Shown here piece by piece: positions 17,064-26,211 of a DNA stretch of 56,779 nucleotides; position 1 is the first letter of the stretch, and each line of letters starts with the position of its first letter. The stretch lies in assembly GCA_009379955.1 (NCBI GenBank), contig WHST01000032.1, positions 1 to 56,779 of the forward strand. The letters run 5' to 3'. The translations under genes were made by a program, and so were the position numbers. A model generated the notes under the pieces. The model was not told where the DNA came from. It saw nothing but the letters and a program-made list of their open reading frames with translations, and did no database searches. The DNA is from Streptosporangiales bacterium (GTDB taxonomy: Bacteria > Actinomycetota > Actinomycetes > Streptosporangiales > WHST01).

Positions 17064-17962
17064 TGGTCGACACGGCGCACAGGCCCGACTCCCCGCCTCG
17101 TGACGGGCAGGCGGCACGGACGTCCGTCGCCGCCGGGCGCGGCACCCGCACGGCGCCGAACGTGCTCGGCGGGCTCGCCGGCCTGCTCTGGCTGGTCATC
17201 GTCGTCGTCCCCGTGTACTGGCTGGTCGTCACCAGCCTGAAGGACCAGGCGGGGTTCCTCGGCGGCAACCCGCTACTGCCCGGCGAGGGCCTGACGCTCG
17301 ACAACTACCGCGACGTGCTCGCCGCGGGCTTCGTCAGGTACCTGGCCAACAGCGTCGTCGTCGCGTTCGGAACCGTCGCGATCGTGGTGCTCACGTCGCT
17401 GATGGCCGCGCACACCATCGTGCGGTCGCCGAGCCGGTTCGTCCGCACCGCGTTCAAGATCTTCCTGCTGGGACTCGCGATCCCCGCGCAGGCGACGATC
17501 ATCCCCGTCTACTTCGTGATCACCCGACTGCACCTGTACGACACCCTGCTCGCGCTCGTGCTCCCGTCCGCGGCGTTCGGCATCCCCCTGACCGTGCTGA
17601 TCCTCACCGGCTTCCTGCGGGACGTGCCGACCGAGCTGTTCGACTCCATGCGCATCGACGGGGCGACCGAGTGGCAGGTGCTCTGGCGACTCGCCGCGCC
17701 GCTGAGCAGGCCCGCGCTCATCACGGTGACGATCTACAACGCGCTCCAGGTGTGGAACGGGTTCCTCTTCCCGCTGATCCTCACCCAGAGCGCGGAGGCC
17801 CGCGTACTCCCGCTCGCGCTCTGGAGCTTCCAGGGGGAGTTCACCATCAACGTGCCCGCCGTCCTCGCCGCCGTCGTGCTGTCCACGATCCCGTTGCTGG
17901 TCCTGTACGTCGTCGGCAGGCGGCAGCTGATCAGTGGTCTGACGGCGGGGTTCAGCCGATGA
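17063..17962 (+). CDS. Sugar ABC transporter permease (MalG type)
   Basis: The 299-residue protein pairs with the preceding permease. A charged N-terminus of about 35 residues precedes the first membrane helix (GLLWLVIVVVPVYWLVV), and the EAA loop reads FDSMRIDGATEWQVLWRL. The start shares one base with the preceding stop (TGATG). It ends against the GH5 gene. Confidence 0.93.
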   Translation: MVDTAHRPDSPPRDGQAARTSVAAGRGTRTAPNVLGGLAGLLWLVIVVVPVYWLVVTSLKDQAGFLGGNPLLPGEGLTLDNYRDVLAAGFVRYLANSVVVAFGTVAIVVLTSLMAAHTIVRSPSRFVRTAFKIFLLGLAIPAQATIIPVYFVITRLHLYDTLLALVLPSAAFGIPLTVLILTGFLRDVPTELFDSMRIDGATEWQVLWRLAAPLSRPALITVTIYNALQVWNGFLFPLILTQSAEARVLPLALWSFQGEFTINVPAVLAAVVLSTIPLLVLYVVGRRQLISGLTAGFSR

Positions 17963-18024
17963 CATCCCGACCCGACGCCGACAGTGCCAACTGCCTTCGG
18001 CGGTCCGACGACAGTGGAGGTCTC

Positions 18025-19413
18025 GTGAACGACCAGGTGCAGCTGCGGACGAGCGGTTCCCGCCTCGTCACCCGCGACGGCACGCCCGTCGTCCTGCGCG
18101 GTGTCGGCCTCGGTGGCTGGATGAACATGGAGAACTTCATCACCGGCTACCCGGCCACCGAGTCGCAGCAGCGGCGGGCGTTGCGCACGGTCCTCGGGGA
18201 GGACGGCGCCCGGCACTTCCTCGACCGCCTGCTCGACGCGTTCTTCACCCGCGACGACGCCGCGTTCCTCGCGTCGCTCGGCATGAACTGCGTGCGGATC
18301 CCGGTGAACTACCGGCACTTCGAGGACGACGCCGAGCCGTTCGAGCTGAAGGAGGAGGGCTTCGCGCGGCTCGACCGCGTCGTCGACGCGTGCGCCGCGG
18401 AGGGCGTCTACACGATCATCGACCTCCATGCCCTGCCCGGCTTCCAGAACCAGCACTGGCACAGCGACAACCCCACACACTGGTCGTTCTTCTGGACCCA
18501 CCGGCACTTCCAGGACCGGGTCGTGCACCTGTGGGAGGCGTTCGCGGCGCGCTACCGCGACAACCCCTGGGTGGCCGGCTACAACCCGGTCAACGAGCCG
18601 GCCGACGTCTCCGGCGAGGTGATCGGCCCGTTCTACGAACGGCTCGTGACCGCCGTGCGCGCGATCGATCCCGACCACATCCTCTTCCTCGACGGCAACA
18701 GGTACTCGACCGAGTTCCAGATGTTCGGCGACCCGTGGCCGAACACGGTCTACACCGCGCACGACTACGCGCTGCCCGGCTTCGTCGACGGCGGACCGTA
18801 CCCGGGCACCTCTCGCGGCCAGTACGTCGACCGCGACCAGGTGGAGGCCACCTTCCTCGCGCGCACCGCGTACATGCGCGAGACGGACACCCCGGTCTGG
18901 ATCGGCGAGTTCGGCCCGGTGTACACGGGCGACGCCGACCGGGACGAGCAGCGCTACCGGTTGCTCGAGGACCAGCTGGAGATCTACGCGCGGCACGGCG
19001 CAAGCTGGTCGATCTGGACCTACAAGGACATCGGGCTCCAGGGCCTCGTGCACGCGGCACCCGACTCGGCGTACCTGCGCCGCATCGCGCCGGTGCTGGA
19101 CAAGAAGGCCCGGCTCGGCGTCGACGCCTGGGGCAGCGTGGACGACGGGGTGCGGCACATCCTCGGTCCGGTCGAGGAGACGTTCGCCAAGGAGTTCCCC
19201 GACTTCGACCCGTTCCCGTTCGGGCAGCAGCAGTGGTTCAACGTGCTCGTCCGGCACATCCTGCTCGCCGAGCCGCTGGTGCGGGACTTCGCACGCTGCT
19301 TCGACGGGGCGTCGACGGACGAGTTGGACGAGGCCGCCGGCTCGTTCGCGCTCGCCGCGTGCGTACGCCGCGAGCGGCTCTGCCGGATCCTGGCAGAGGC
19401 GGCAGGACGATGA
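18025..19413 (+). CDS. Glycoside hydrolase family 5 enzyme, probably cytoplasmic
   Basis: The protein has the GH5 (beta/alpha)8 pattern: VVLRGVGLGGWMNMENF, HALPGFQNQ, the acid/base glutamate in NPVNEPAD and the nucleophile in WIGEFGP. It lacks a signal peptide, so it probably acts on imported oligosaccharides. GTG 18025, preceded by GGAGG, is the preferred start (462 residues). ATG 17959, overlapping the permease stop, would add 22 residues of low similarity to the family. The beta-linked substrate is unproven; the setting suggests a hemicellulose fragment. The last 90 or so residues form an extra helical region after the barrel. Confidence 0.85.
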   Translation: MNDQVQLRTSGSRLVTRDGTPVVLRGVGLGGWMNMENFITGYPATESQQRRALRTVLGEDGARHFLDRLLDAFFTRDDAAFLASLGMNCVRIPVNYRHFEDDAEPFELKEEGFARLDRVVDACAAEGVYTIIDLHALPGFQNQHWHSDNPTHWSFFWTHRHFQDRVVHLWEAFAARYRDNPWVAGYNPVNEPADVSGEVIGPFYERLVTAVRAIDPDHILFLDGNRYSTEFQMFGDPWPNTVYTAHDYALPGFVDGGPYPGTSRGQYVDRDQVEATFLARTAYMRETDTPVWIGEFGPVYTGDADRDEQRYRLLEDQLEIYARHGASWSIWTYKDIGLQGLVHAAPDSAYLRRIAPVLDKKARLGVDAWGSVDDGVRHILGPVEETFAKEFPDFDPFPFGQQQWFNVLVRHILLAEPLVRDFARCFDGASTDELDEAAGSFALAACVRRERLCRILAEAAGR

Positions 19414-20513
19414 GCGCCGCACTCGACCGGCGTGCGCTGCTCCGCCTGGCCGGTGGCCTGACGGCGACAGCCGCGCTCGGCAGCACGCTGCCGGCGACGG
19501 CGACGGCGACGGTGGACGAGCGGGCGGGCGGACGCCGGCGCGGACTCCGTGACCTCGCCGCACGCCGCGGCCTGGCCGTCGGCACGGCCGTCGACATGGC
19601 CGCACTGGTCGACGACGCGCGCTACCGCGACGTCGTCGTCCGCGAGTTCGACAGCGTCACCGCCGAGAACGTCATGAAGTGGGAGGCGGTCGAGCCCGAG
19701 CGCGGTCGGCTCGACTTCGCCGCCGCGGACGCGCTCGTCCGCTTCGCTCGGCGGCACCGGCAGGTCGTGCGCGGCCACACCCTGGTGTGGCACAACCAGC
19801 TGCCGTCGTGGCTGACGGATGGCGGGTTCGGCGACGCGGAGCTCCGCTCGATCCTGCGCCGGCACGTCCACCAGGAGGCCGGCCACTTCCGCGGCCGGCT
19901 CACCGCGTGGGACGTCGTGAACGAGCCGTTCGAGGAGGACGGCTCGATGCGCGACACGATCTGGCTGCGCGCGCTCGGTCCTGAGTACGTCGAGGACGCA
20001 CTCCGCTGGGCGAGTCACGCCGACCCGCGCGCCAGGCTCTACGTCAACGACTACAACGTCGAAGGGCTGGGACCCAAGAGCGACGCGATGTACGCGCTCG
20101 TGACGAGGCTGCGGCGTCGCGGTGTCCCCGTCCACGGCGTCGGCATCCAGGGACACCTGTCGATCGCGTACGACTTCCCCGCCGGGGTCGTCGAGAACGT
20201 CCGGCGCTTCACCGACCTCGGTCTCGAGGTCGCCCTCACGGAGGTCGACGTCCGCATGCCGCTGCCGGTCACCGAGGAGAAGCTCGCGGTCCAGGCCGAC
20301 TACTTCGACCGGCTCCTCCGCGCGTGCCTCGCCGAGCGGCGCGCCGTCTCGTACACCGTGTGGGGCTTCACCGACCGCTACTCCTGGGTGCCCGGCACGT
20401 TCCCCGGCGAGGGCGCCGCGACACCGTTCGACGCGGACTACCGGCGCAAGCCGGCGTACCTCGCGCTGCGCGACGCGCTCACCGACCACCCGCGATCCGC
20501 CCTCCCCAGTTAG
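19410..20513 (+). CDS. Exported endo-1,4-beta-xylanase, glycoside hydrolase family 10
   Basis: The 367-residue protein begins with a twin-arginine signal (DRRALLRLAGG, then a hydrophobic stretch to about residue 35). The GH10 barrel shows VTAENVMKWE, GHTLVWHNQLP, the acid/base glutamate E172 in WDVVNEP and the nucleophile E278 in LTEVDV. It cleaves internal bonds of xylan outside the cell. There is no carbohydrate-binding module. Its ATG overlaps the GH5 stop. It supplies substrates for the importer encoded upstream. Confidence 0.95.
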   Translation: MSAALDRRALLRLAGGLTATAALGSTLPATATATVDERAGGRRRGLRDLAARRGLAVGTAVDMAALVDDARYRDVVVREFDSVTAENVMKWEAVEPERGRLDFAAADALVRFARRHRQVVRGHTLVWHNQLPSWLTDGGFGDAELRSILRRHVHQEAGHFRGRLTAWDVVNEPFEEDGSMRDTIWLRALGPEYVEDALRWASHADPRARLYVNDYNVEGLGPKSDAMYALVTRLRRRGVPVHGVGIQGHLSIAYDFPAGVVENVRRFTDLGLEVALTEVDVRMPLPVTEEKLAVQADYFDRLLRACLAERRAVSYTVWGFTDRYSWVPGTFPGEGAATPFDADYRRKPAYLALRDALTDHPRSALPS

Positions 20514-20522
20514 GAGACCGCC

Positions 20523-23500
20523 ATGGACGGTCTTGCCCGCCGCACGTTCCTGCAGGGCGGCCTCGGTGCCGCCGTCGCCGCCCCCGCCGCCCGGTGGTTC
20601 GCGTCCGGCGACGCCGCGCCTGACCGCTTCCCGCTCGTCGCCGGACGCCGGGCCGCGCCGCTGGTGGTCGGTGCGCAGGACCATCCCGGCGTCGTCCGCG
20701 CGGTCGACGACCTGCGCGACGACGTGGAGCGGGTGACCGGCGTACGCCCCGACGTCACCGGCACGGCACCGCGCGGACGCGACGTGGTGCTCGTCGGCAC
20801 GGTCGGCAGGAGCCCGCTCGTCGACGGGCTGGTCGACTCCGGCCGGCTCGACGTCGCCGGGATCCGCGGGAAGTGGGAGACGACGCTCCTCCAGGTGGTC
20901 GAGGACCCGTTGCCTGGCGTGCACCGCGCGCTCGTGGTCGCGGGCAGCGACCAGCGCGGCACCATCTACGGGATCTACGAGCTGTCCAGGCATATCGGCG
21001 TCTCGCCCTGGTACTGGTGGGACGACGTGCCGCCGCGGCACCGCGACGCGTTGCACGTACCGGCCGGACGTCGCACGCTGGGACCACCGGCGGTGAAGTA
21101 CCGCGGCTTCTTCATCAACGACGAGAACCCCGCGCTCGACAGGTGGGTGCCAGGACAGTTCGGACCGGGACTCGCACCCGACCACCCGAACGGGTTCAAC
21201 AGCAGGTTCTTCGCGCGGGTCTTCGAGACGATGCTCCGGCTGCGCGCCAACTACCTGTGGCCCGCCGTGTGGGGCCGGGCGTTCGCCGAGGACGACCCGG
21301 AGAACCACGCGACCGCGACGAGGTACGGCGTGGTGATGGGTACGTCGCACGAGGCGCCGATGATGCGCGGGATCGAGGAGTGGAACCGGCACGCCGTCCC
21401 TGCCGTGCGGGACGAGGAGGGCAACATCACCGAACCCGGCAGCGACCCGTACGGCGGCACCGGCGAGTGGAGCTTCCGCCGGAACCGCGAGGCGATCGAG
21501 GCGTACTGGACCGACGGCATCGAGCGCATGGTGCGCGACGACTTCGAGGGCGTGGTCACCCTCGGCATGCGCGGCAACGGCGACGTCAGCCTGCCCGACG
21601 GCGACGGCATCGACCTGATGCGCGAGATCCTCGCGAGCGAGCGCAGCATCCTCGGTGACGTCTCCGGAGGGGACGTCACCGAGGTGCCGCAGGTGTGGAC
21701 CCTCTACAAGGAGGTGCAGCGCTACTGGGACAAGGGACTGCGGGCACCCGACGACGTCACGGTCGTCTTCTGCGACGACAACTGGGGGAACATGCGCAAG
21801 CTCCCCGACCAGAGCCTGCCAGAGCGCGCGGGCGGCTACGGCATCTACTACCACTTCGACTACGTCGGCGGCGGGCGCAACTACAAGTGGGTCGACACCA
21901 ACCTGCTGCCGAACATCTGGGACCAGCTGCACCAGGCGTACGAGTACGGCGTCGACCGGCTGTGGGTCGTCAACGTCGGCGACCTGAAGAACAACGAGCT
22001 GCCGCTGCAGTTCTTCCTCGACTACGCCTGGGAGCCTGAGCGCTGGCCCGTCGAACGACTCGGCGAGTGGGAGCACGGGTACGCGGCGGAGAACTTCGGC
22101 CACGAGCACGCCGCCGAGATCGCCGAGGTGCTGCACACGTACGCGCAGCTCCAGGCCCGGCGCAAGCCGGAGCTGCTGAACCGCAGGATCAGCCTCGATC
22201 CTGACAAGGACCTCGCCACGGACTCCTCTGCGGTGGTGTACGACGACGAGGCGACTCCGTACAGCCTGGTGTCGTACCACGAGATCGAGTCGGTGACGCA
22301 GGAGTGGCGACGGCTGGCGGAGCGCGCGCGACGGATCGGGCGAGCGCTGCCCGCCGAGCTGCAGGACGCGTACTACCAGCTGGTGAGCTACCAGGTGCAG
22401 GCCACCGCGAACCTGTACGACCTGCGCCTCGCCGAGTTCACCAATCTGCACTACGCGGCGCAGCGCCGTGCTGCCACCAACCACCACGCGGCCGTCGCCG
22501 AGGCACGGTTCGACGACGACCAGGCGATGTCGGCGTACTACGACGAACGGCTCGCGGGCGGCAAATGGAAGGGCTTCCAGACGCAGCCGAAGATCGGATA
22601 CGGGGACGTCGAACGGTACGGCCCCAACGCGCCGTGGCAGCAGCCCGAGCTGAACGACGAGGCCCTGCCGGACGAGATCTTCCCCGCGGTGCGCAGGATC
22701 CGGCTCCCCCGTCGGGCCGAGCTCGGCGTCGCCGTCGAGGGCTCGGCGGCATGGTGGCCGGCGGAGGAGCAGCCGGCCGTCCTGCCGGTGCTCAGCCCGT
22801 ACCGCAACGGCCCGCTGCCGTACGTCGAGGTGTTCAACCGCGGCTCCGTCGCGTTCGACTACCGGATCGAGTCGGCGGAACGGTGGCTGACGGTCACGCC
22901 CGCGCGCGGCCGGGTGCACCGGCAGCGGCGCGCCGTCGTGCGCGTCGACTGGTCGCGTGCGCCGAAGGGACGTACCGAGGTGCCGATCACGGTGCACGGT
23001 CCGGGAGGTGGCACGGTGGAGGTGACCGCGGTCGTCGACCGCCCGAGCCTGCGGCGTCCACGCGGCTTCGTCGAGGCCGACGGGTACGTCTCGATCGACG
23101 CCGAGAACCACACCCACGCCGTGGACGCCGGTGGCGTCACGTGGACGCGCATCCCGGACATCGGCAGGACCGGCTCGGGCATGGAGCCGTTCCCGGTCAC
23201 CGCCGCGAGCCGCACGCCCGGCGGCGACGGCCCGCGACTGGATTTCACGACGACGCTGTTCACGACCGGTGAGGTAACCGTCTGGGCGTACCTCTCGCCG
23301 AGGAACAACGTGCTCTACACCGACGGGCTGCGCTACGCCGTGTCGTTCGACGACGCGCAGCCACAGGTGGTCGACATCGTGGCGGCGACCGGCTCGGACG
23401 ACACCGCGATGAACCGGCAGTGGGAGCGCAACACCTCCGACAACGTCAACAGGACGAGCACGACGCACACGATCGCCGAGCCCGGCGTCCACCGGCTGAC

Positions 23501-23606
23501 GTTCTGGATGGTCGACCCGACCGTCGTCCTGCAGCGGCTCGTCGTCGACACCGGTGGCCTGCGCACCAGCTACCTCGGCCCTCCGGAGAGCCTCCGGCTC
23601 CCCTGA
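20523..23606 (+). CDS. Exported glycoside hydrolase family 115 (xylan alpha-1,2-glucuronidase)
   Basis: The 1027-residue protein has the length and domain order of GH115: an N-terminal alpha/beta domain (RGTIYGIYELSRHIGVSPW), the catalytic barrel (YRGFFINDENP, LRANYLWPAVWG, GMRGNGD, FCDDNWGNMR), a helical domain, and a C-terminal beta domain (residues about 780-1027). Members remove glucuronic or 4-O-methylglucuronic acid side chains, including internal ones. A twin-arginine signal (ARRTFLQGGLGAA) predicts export in folded form. It follows the xylanase after 9 bases, with AGGAG before the ATG. Confidence 0.93.
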   Translation: MDGLARRTFLQGGLGAAVAAPAARWFASGDAAPDRFPLVAGRRAAPLVVGAQDHPGVVRAVDDLRDDVERVTGVRPDVTGTAPRGRDVVLVGTVGRSPLVDGLVDSGRLDVAGIRGKWETTLLQVVEDPLPGVHRALVVAGSDQRGTIYGIYELSRHIGVSPWYWWDDVPPRHRDALHVPAGRRTLGPPAVKYRGFFINDENPALDRWVPGQFGPGLAPDHPNGFNSRFFARVFETMLRLRANYLWPAVWGRAFAEDDPENHATATRYGVVMGTSHEAPMMRGIEEWNRHAVPAVRDEEGNITEPGSDPYGGTGEWSFRRNREAIEAYWTDGIERMVRDDFEGVVTLGMRGNGDVSLPDGDGIDLMREILASERSILGDVSGGDVTEVPQVWTLYKEVQRYWDKGLRAPDDVTVVFCDDNWGNMRKLPDQSLPERAGGYGIYYHFDYVGGGRNYKWVDTNLLPNIWDQLHQAYEYGVDRLWVVNVGDLKNNELPLQFFLDYAWEPERWPVERLGEWEHGYAAENFGHEHAAEIAEVLHTYAQLQARRKPELLNRRISLDPDKDLATDSSAVVYDDEATPYSLVSYHEIESVTQEWRRLAERARRIGRALPAELQDAYYQLVSYQVQATANLYDLRLAEFTNLHYAAQRRAATNHHAAVAEARFDDDQAMSAYYDERLAGGKWKGFQTQPKIGYGDVERYGPNAPWQQPELNDEALPDEIFPAVRRIRLPRRAELGVAVEGSAAWWPAEEQPAVLPVLSPYRNGPLPYVEVFNRGSVAFDYRIESAERWLTVTPARGRVHRQRRAVVRVDWSRAPKGRTEVPITVHGPGGGTVEVTAVVDRPSLRRPRGFVEADGYVSIDAENHTHAVDAGGVTWTRIPDIGRTGSGMEPFPVTAASRTPGGDGPRLDFTTTLFTTGEVTVWAYLSPRNNVLYTDGLRYAVSFDDAQPQVVDIVAATGSDDTAMNRQWERNTSDNVNRTSTTHTIAEPGVHRLTFWMVDPTVVLQRLVVDTGGLRTSYLGPPESLRLP

Positions 23607-23651
23607 GCGCACCTTCCGTCGCGCACGGACGGGACCGATAGCGTCCTCTCC

Positions 23652-25280
23652 GTGACTCACCCCACCGAACACCAGGACCAGCGGACGTACCGGGTAGCGG
23701 TCGTCGGGAGCAGCGGCGGCAACCTGCGCAGCCATGGGGGCGACGACCCGGCCGCGCTGCTGGAGGAGATACGTCGGCAGCTCGACGCCGCGGGCATCGA
23801 GCTCGCGGCCGTGCAGTTCGTCGCGGCGTCCGGGTCGATGGACACCGCGCGCGACGACACGTCCGCCGCCCTGTGGCAGCTCGTGTCGGGTGTGCCGGCG
23901 CCGACCCACGAGGGCGACCTCGCGACGGTCAACGACGCCGCACGCTCGGCCGACCAGGATCTCGCGGCGGCGGTACGCGCCGGCGAGCTGCACGGGCTCG
24001 TGCTCGTCAGCGCCGACCCCGATGACACCAACAGCGCGGTCGTCGCGGCAGCGGTCGAGGCCGGCCTCCCCGCCGCGGGCACCGGCGGCACGTCACTCGC
24101 CCGCGCCCAGGCCTCCGGCCTCGACCTCGTCGCGGCGTCCGGCACCACGGGTACGACGAGCAGGACGCGCGCGGTGTCGTACGCCGCCGGCCTGGCCAGG
24201 CACTGGGACCTGCCGTACCGCCCGATCATCGGCGGGACCGACGCGCGGCACGGGGGCGACTGGCGCGACCCGTGGCGGCGGGTGAGCATCCGCGGGATCA
24301 TGGTGAGCTGCCTGCCCGCGTTCATCGCGATGGCGCTGACCCTCGCGCTCAGCAAGATCCCCGGGCTCGACGTGCTCACCAAGGTCTTCGAGCTGCTGAT
24401 CGCCGGCATCCCCGTCGTCGTCGCGGCGATGGCGGCGCGCCGGGTGTCCGGCCTCGGCGAGGTCGGCGTGATCGCGGGCATCGTCGCGGGCCTGCTCTCC
24501 GTATCCGGCGGCATCCTCGGCGGCCTCGTCGGCGGCATCCTCGCCGGCGCCCTGGCGCACTACCTGCTGACGGCGACGGTCCGCTGGCGCTTCCCGGCCA
24601 CGACGGCGAACATCGTGTCCGGCGGCCTGTCCGGACTCGCGGCCGGCCTGCTCGTCCACTTCGCGCTCGCGCCCGTCACCAGCGCCGCGGGACGCGGCAT
24701 CAAGGCCGGCATCGAGGCGCTCGTCGACTTCAACCCGCTCCTCGCGGGCGCCGTCGCGGGCCTGGTGATGTGGCCGGCGATCATCGCCGGCATCTACCAC
24801 TCGGTGGTGCTGCCGCTGGTGCTGCTGGAGATGTCGCAGAAGGGCCACAGCTTCTTCGGCGGCATCGACATGGTGGGCCTGGTCATGGTCTCGTTCGGCA
24901 TCACCCTGGCCAACACCCTCGCGCCCCGCGACAAGGGCGAACGCCCGCTCGCGGCGTCCGGCGCACTGGTGAACTTCGGCTTCGGCACGTTCGTCGAGGC
25001 CGCGTACCCGTTCATGTTCGGCGACAAGCGCGTGTTCGCCGCAGCGATCGTCAGCGCGACGGCCGGCGGCGCCGTCGCCGGCGTCTTCGGCGTCGAGGCC
25101 ACCGCATACGTCCCGACGGTCGTCGCGCCGTTCGTGTCGACGTCCGCGCTCGGCCTCGTCGCCGCGATGCTCGTCAGCGGAGGCAGCGCGTTCGTCCTGA
25201 CCTTGCTGGCCAACCTGCATGCGCGACGCCGCGCCGCTCGGGCCGCTCGCGTCGGGTCCGCCGCCTCACCCCTTTCTTGA
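23652..25280 (+). CDS. PTS EIIC-like membrane protein with an unidentified N-terminal domain
   Basis: The 542-residue protein starts at GTG 23652. Residues about 12-195 form a soluble alpha/beta domain (RVAVVGSSGGNLRSHGG, LVLVSADPDDTNS, GTGGTSLARAQ) that I cannot assign. Residues 215-535 form about nine membrane helices resembling the fructose-type EIIC: glycine-rich GGILGGLVGGILAGALAHY, GLVMWPAIIAGIYHS, and VEAAYPF where true EIIC has TEGAIPF. I see no EIIA or EIIB domain and no phosphorylatable cysteine or histidine motif. It may be a sugar carrier independent of the PTS, or one using partners elsewhere. It lies 45 bases after the GH115 gene and may belong to the xylan operon. Confidence 0.65.
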   Translation: MTHPTEHQDQRTYRVAVVGSSGGNLRSHGGDDPAALLEEIRRQLDAAGIELAAVQFVAASGSMDTARDDTSAALWQLVSGVPAPTHEGDLATVNDAARSADQDLAAAVRAGELHGLVLVSADPDDTNSAVVAAAVEAGLPAAGTGGTSLARAQASGLDLVAASGTTGTTSRTRAVSYAAGLARHWDLPYRPIIGGTDARHGGDWRDPWRRVSIRGIMVSCLPAFIAMALTLALSKIPGLDVLTKVFELLIAGIPVVVAAMAARRVSGLGEVGVIAGIVAGLLSVSGGILGGLVGGILAGALAHYLLTATVRWRFPATTANIVSGGLSGLAAGLLVHFALAPVTSAAGRGIKAGIEALVDFNPLLAGAVAGLVMWPAIIAGIYHSVVLPLVLLEMSQKGHSFFGGIDMVGLVMVSFGITLANTLAPRDKGERPLAASGALVNFGFGTFVEAAYPFMFGDKRVFAAAIVSATAGGAVAGVFGVEATAYVPTVVAPFVSTSALGLVAAMLVSGGSAFVLTLLANLHARRRAARAARVGSAASPLS

Positions 25281-25355
25281 TGGTGTAAGTCGATCGTCGG
25301 GTGCCGTTCACAGGTGCGCTCCGAGGGTCATCGGCGGAGCTTCACCTCACCGACA

Positions 25356-25391
25356 TGGACTTCACCTCGTCCCGGCACGAGGTGAAGTCCA
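25356..25391. terminator. 15-bp stem hairpin between convergent genes
   Basis: Bases 25356-25370 pair perfectly with 25377-25391 around the loop CCCGGC. The hairpin lies between the converging EIIC-like and SDR genes and probably terminates transcription, though no T-run follows. Confidence 0.6.
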
Positions 25392-25393
25392 CG

Positions 25394-25415
25394 TTGATCA
25401 CGTGCACGTGATCAA
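25394..25415. repeat. Perfect 22-bp palindrome centred on GTGCAC
   Basis: The left half TTGATCACGTG is the exact reverse complement of the right half CACGTGATCAA. It follows the hairpin at 25356-25391 by two bases, in the 235-bp gap between convergent genes. It may be part of a bidirectional terminator or a protein-binding site. Confidence 0.65.
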
Positions 25416-25515
25416 ACAGTGCGGGCGCGAGCCTAGTGACGATTCAGTGTCAGGCGTCGCCATAGCCACGCCTGGCACTGATTGACAACGTTGCGGAAGT
25501 CGACCCACGGAGCGG

Positions 25516-26211
25516 TCAGGTGTCCTGGGCCGTGGGGCGGAGGAAGATCTCGTTGACGTCCACATCCGGCGGCTGCGACACGGCGTACAGCACGGCGGAC
25601 GCGACGGCGTCGGGAGCGAGGCGGCCGGCCGCCGGCTCGCCGAGCAGCGGCGTGTCGACCAGGCCGGGCTCGATCACGGTGACGCGGACACCGGTGCCGT
25701 TCAGCTCCAGCCGCGCCGCCTCGCCCATGCCGGTGACGGCGCACTTGGTGGCGCCGTACAGGCTGCCCGCCAGCGCGCGGCGGCCCGCGGCCGAGCTGGT
25801 GAGGACGAGGTGGCCGCGCGACGCCTCGAGCGCGTCGAGGGTCGCCCTGATCGTCAGCGCGGTGCCGTAGACGTTGGTCAGCACCATCGTGCGCCAGCGG
25901 TCCGCGGTGTCGGCGCGGAAGCCGGGGGTCACCGTGACGCCGGCGTTCGCGACGGCCACGTCGATACGCCCGAACGCCGCCAGCGCTTCGTCGACCATCC
26001 GCCGCTGGTCGTCCCACTCCGCGACGTCGCAGGTCACGGCGAGCACGCGCTCAGGACCGCCGAGCTCGTCACGCAGCTCCGCCAACCGTTCGGACGACCG
26101 GGCCGCGGCGACGACGCGGTAACCGGCCGCCGCCGCACGGCGCACCGTCGCCGCGCCGATCCCGCTGCTCGCTCCCGTGACGAGCAGCACCGGGTCACCG
26201 GTCGGCGTCAT
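25516..26211 (-). CDS. Short-chain dehydrogenase/reductase
   Basis: The 231-residue protein is a classical SDR: cofactor motif TGASSGIG near the N-terminus, NAGVTV, and the active-site serine and YGATK (Tyr and Lys of the catalytic triad). The arginine-rich turn after the glycine motif suggests NADP(H). It starts in an ATGA overlap with the aminotransferase stop and is the last gene of the importer operon. The substrate is unknown. Confidence 0.88.
   Translation of the reverse strand: MTPTGDPVLLVTGASSGIGAATVRRAAAAGYRVVAAARSSERLAELRDELGGPERVLAVTCDVAEWDDQRRMVDEALAAFGRIDVAVANAGVTVTPGFRADTADRWRTMVLTNVYGTALTIRATLDALEASRGHLVLTSSAAGRRALAGSLYGATKCAVTGMGEAARLELNGTGVRVTVIEPGLVDTPLLGEPAAGRLAPDAVASAVLYAVSQPPDVDVNEIFLRPTAQDT

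Noticed and set aside
19020-23993. A 1657-codon open frame on the minus strand
   Set aside because: It is the antisense of the GH5, GH10 and GH115 genes; the composition (Arg, Val, Asp, His rich) is that of a GC-rich shadow frame and no domain is recognisable.
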